This document shows, piece by piece, positions 63,832-64,000 of a DNA stretch of 64,000 bases; position 1 is the stretch's first letter; every line of letters starts with the position of its first letter. Under the pieces are notes generated by a model that was not told the DNA's origin, searched no databases, and saw only the letters and a program-made list of their open reading frames with translations. The translations under genes were made by a program, and so were the position numbers. The stretch is from Streptomyces varsoviensis (GTDB lineage: Bacteria; Actinomycetota; Actinomycetes; Streptomycetales; Streptomycetaceae), in the NCBI RefSeq assembly GCF_000718635.1, contig NZ_JOBF01000014.1:248001-312000 (forward strand). The letters run 5' to 3'.

Positions 63832-64000
63832 CTACTTGATCGCCCCCGCTGTCAGGCCGCTCTGCACCTGCCGCTGGAAGATGATGTACGCGGCCAGGAC
63901 CGGCAGCATCGCTATGACGAGCCCGGCGAAGAGCCCCGACCAGTCGCCCTTGTAGCCCTGGCTGACGGCCAGGGCCACCAGCCCCTGGGGCAGCAGCTTC
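63832..64000 (-). CDS. ngcG: Carbohydrate ABC transporter permease, C-terminal end (NgcG-like)
   Basis: Only the last 56 codons are present. The visible protein, LPQGLVALAVSQGYKGDWSG then LFAGLVIAMLPVLAAYIIFQ and RQVQSGLTAGAIK, is the usual end of CUT1 permeases of the MalG type. Its place beside rok7B7 matches ngcG (chitobiose/GlcNAc uptake) in S. coelicolor as I remember it; the sequence alone does not prove the substrate. Confidence 0.8.
   Translation of the reverse strand, partial: KLLPQGLVALAVSQGYKGDWSGLFAGLVIAMLPVLAAYIIFQRQVQSGLTAGAIK

Noticed and set aside
1..64000. tRNA, rRNA or insertion sequence
   Set aside because: I looked for T-loop consensus (ggttcgantcc), rRNA-like blocks and transposase motifs or terminal repeats and found none, though reading by eye could miss a diverged tRNA.

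Overview
The window is chromosomal DNA from a Streptomyces or a very close relative. Composition is very GC-rich with strong third-position GC, many starts are GTG, and most genes overlap their neighbour at ATGA or GTGA. It carries Streptomyces marker genes in the expected company: the sporulation regulator WhiI beside hemE, a DUF3000 gene and an RNase D; dxs; and xylFGH with a ROK repressor. No tRNA, rRNA, insertion sequence, integrase or CRISPR array was seen. From about 20 kb to the right end, the order (DUF692 gene, hemG/hemQ, hemE, whiI, fadAB, pgsBC, dxs, xylFGH, rok7B7, ngcG) resembles the S. coelicolor SCO6045-SCO6007 region as I remember it. That synteny is recalled, not computed.

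Left part (1-20 kb): a NarL-type two-component system sits divergent to a MacB-like ABC exporter. Next come a NUDIX gene with an apparent one-base frameshift, a RibD-C-type reductase, a ZapE-like ATPase overlapping an unknown cysteine-pair protein, and a TetR regulator with a near-perfect palindromic operator beside a Tat-exported PhoX-like protein. A small ABC cassette, an AIM24 protein, a PTH2-type peptidyl-tRNA hydrolase, and a darcynin gene divergent from a LysR regulator follow. The stretch ends with a GT-B-like protein, a DUF6083 protein, a BlaI/MecI-type regulator and a NERD-domain protein.

Middle (20-31 kb): an MNIO/DUF692 enzyme with a fused C-terminal domain, a DUF4142 protein, a DUF1996 protein and a TIGR04222-type membrane protein lie codirectionally. 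This is the best candidate for a poorly described system. Heme genes (hemQ, hemG), a secreted tripeptidyl-peptidase-like hydrolase and a D,D-carboxypeptidase follow.

31-44 kb: an incomplete protocatechuate set (pcaF, pcaH, pcaG only) follows a broken TetR gene. Next are a CoA-disulfide-reductase-like flavoprotein, hemE, DUF3000, whiI with a sigma-WhiG-like promoter, rnd, and the fatty-acid oxidation pair fadA-fadB.

44-52 kb: a poly-gamma-glutamate-type locus on the minus strand contains a double-cache membrane protein, pgsB, pgsC and an NlpC/P60 hydrolase, without a recognisable pgsA. Tandem repeats fill the space before pgsB.

52-64 kb: an amino-acid permease, a 17-codon leader ORF with a hairpin before a hydrolase gene, dxs with a textbook terminator, the xylose-type transporter xylF-xylG-xylH with its ROK repressor, a GNAT protein, and the 3' end of an ngcG-like permease.

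Short tandem repeats (7, 9, 12, 27, 33 and 35 bp) and long perfect inverted repeats are unusually common in the spacers.
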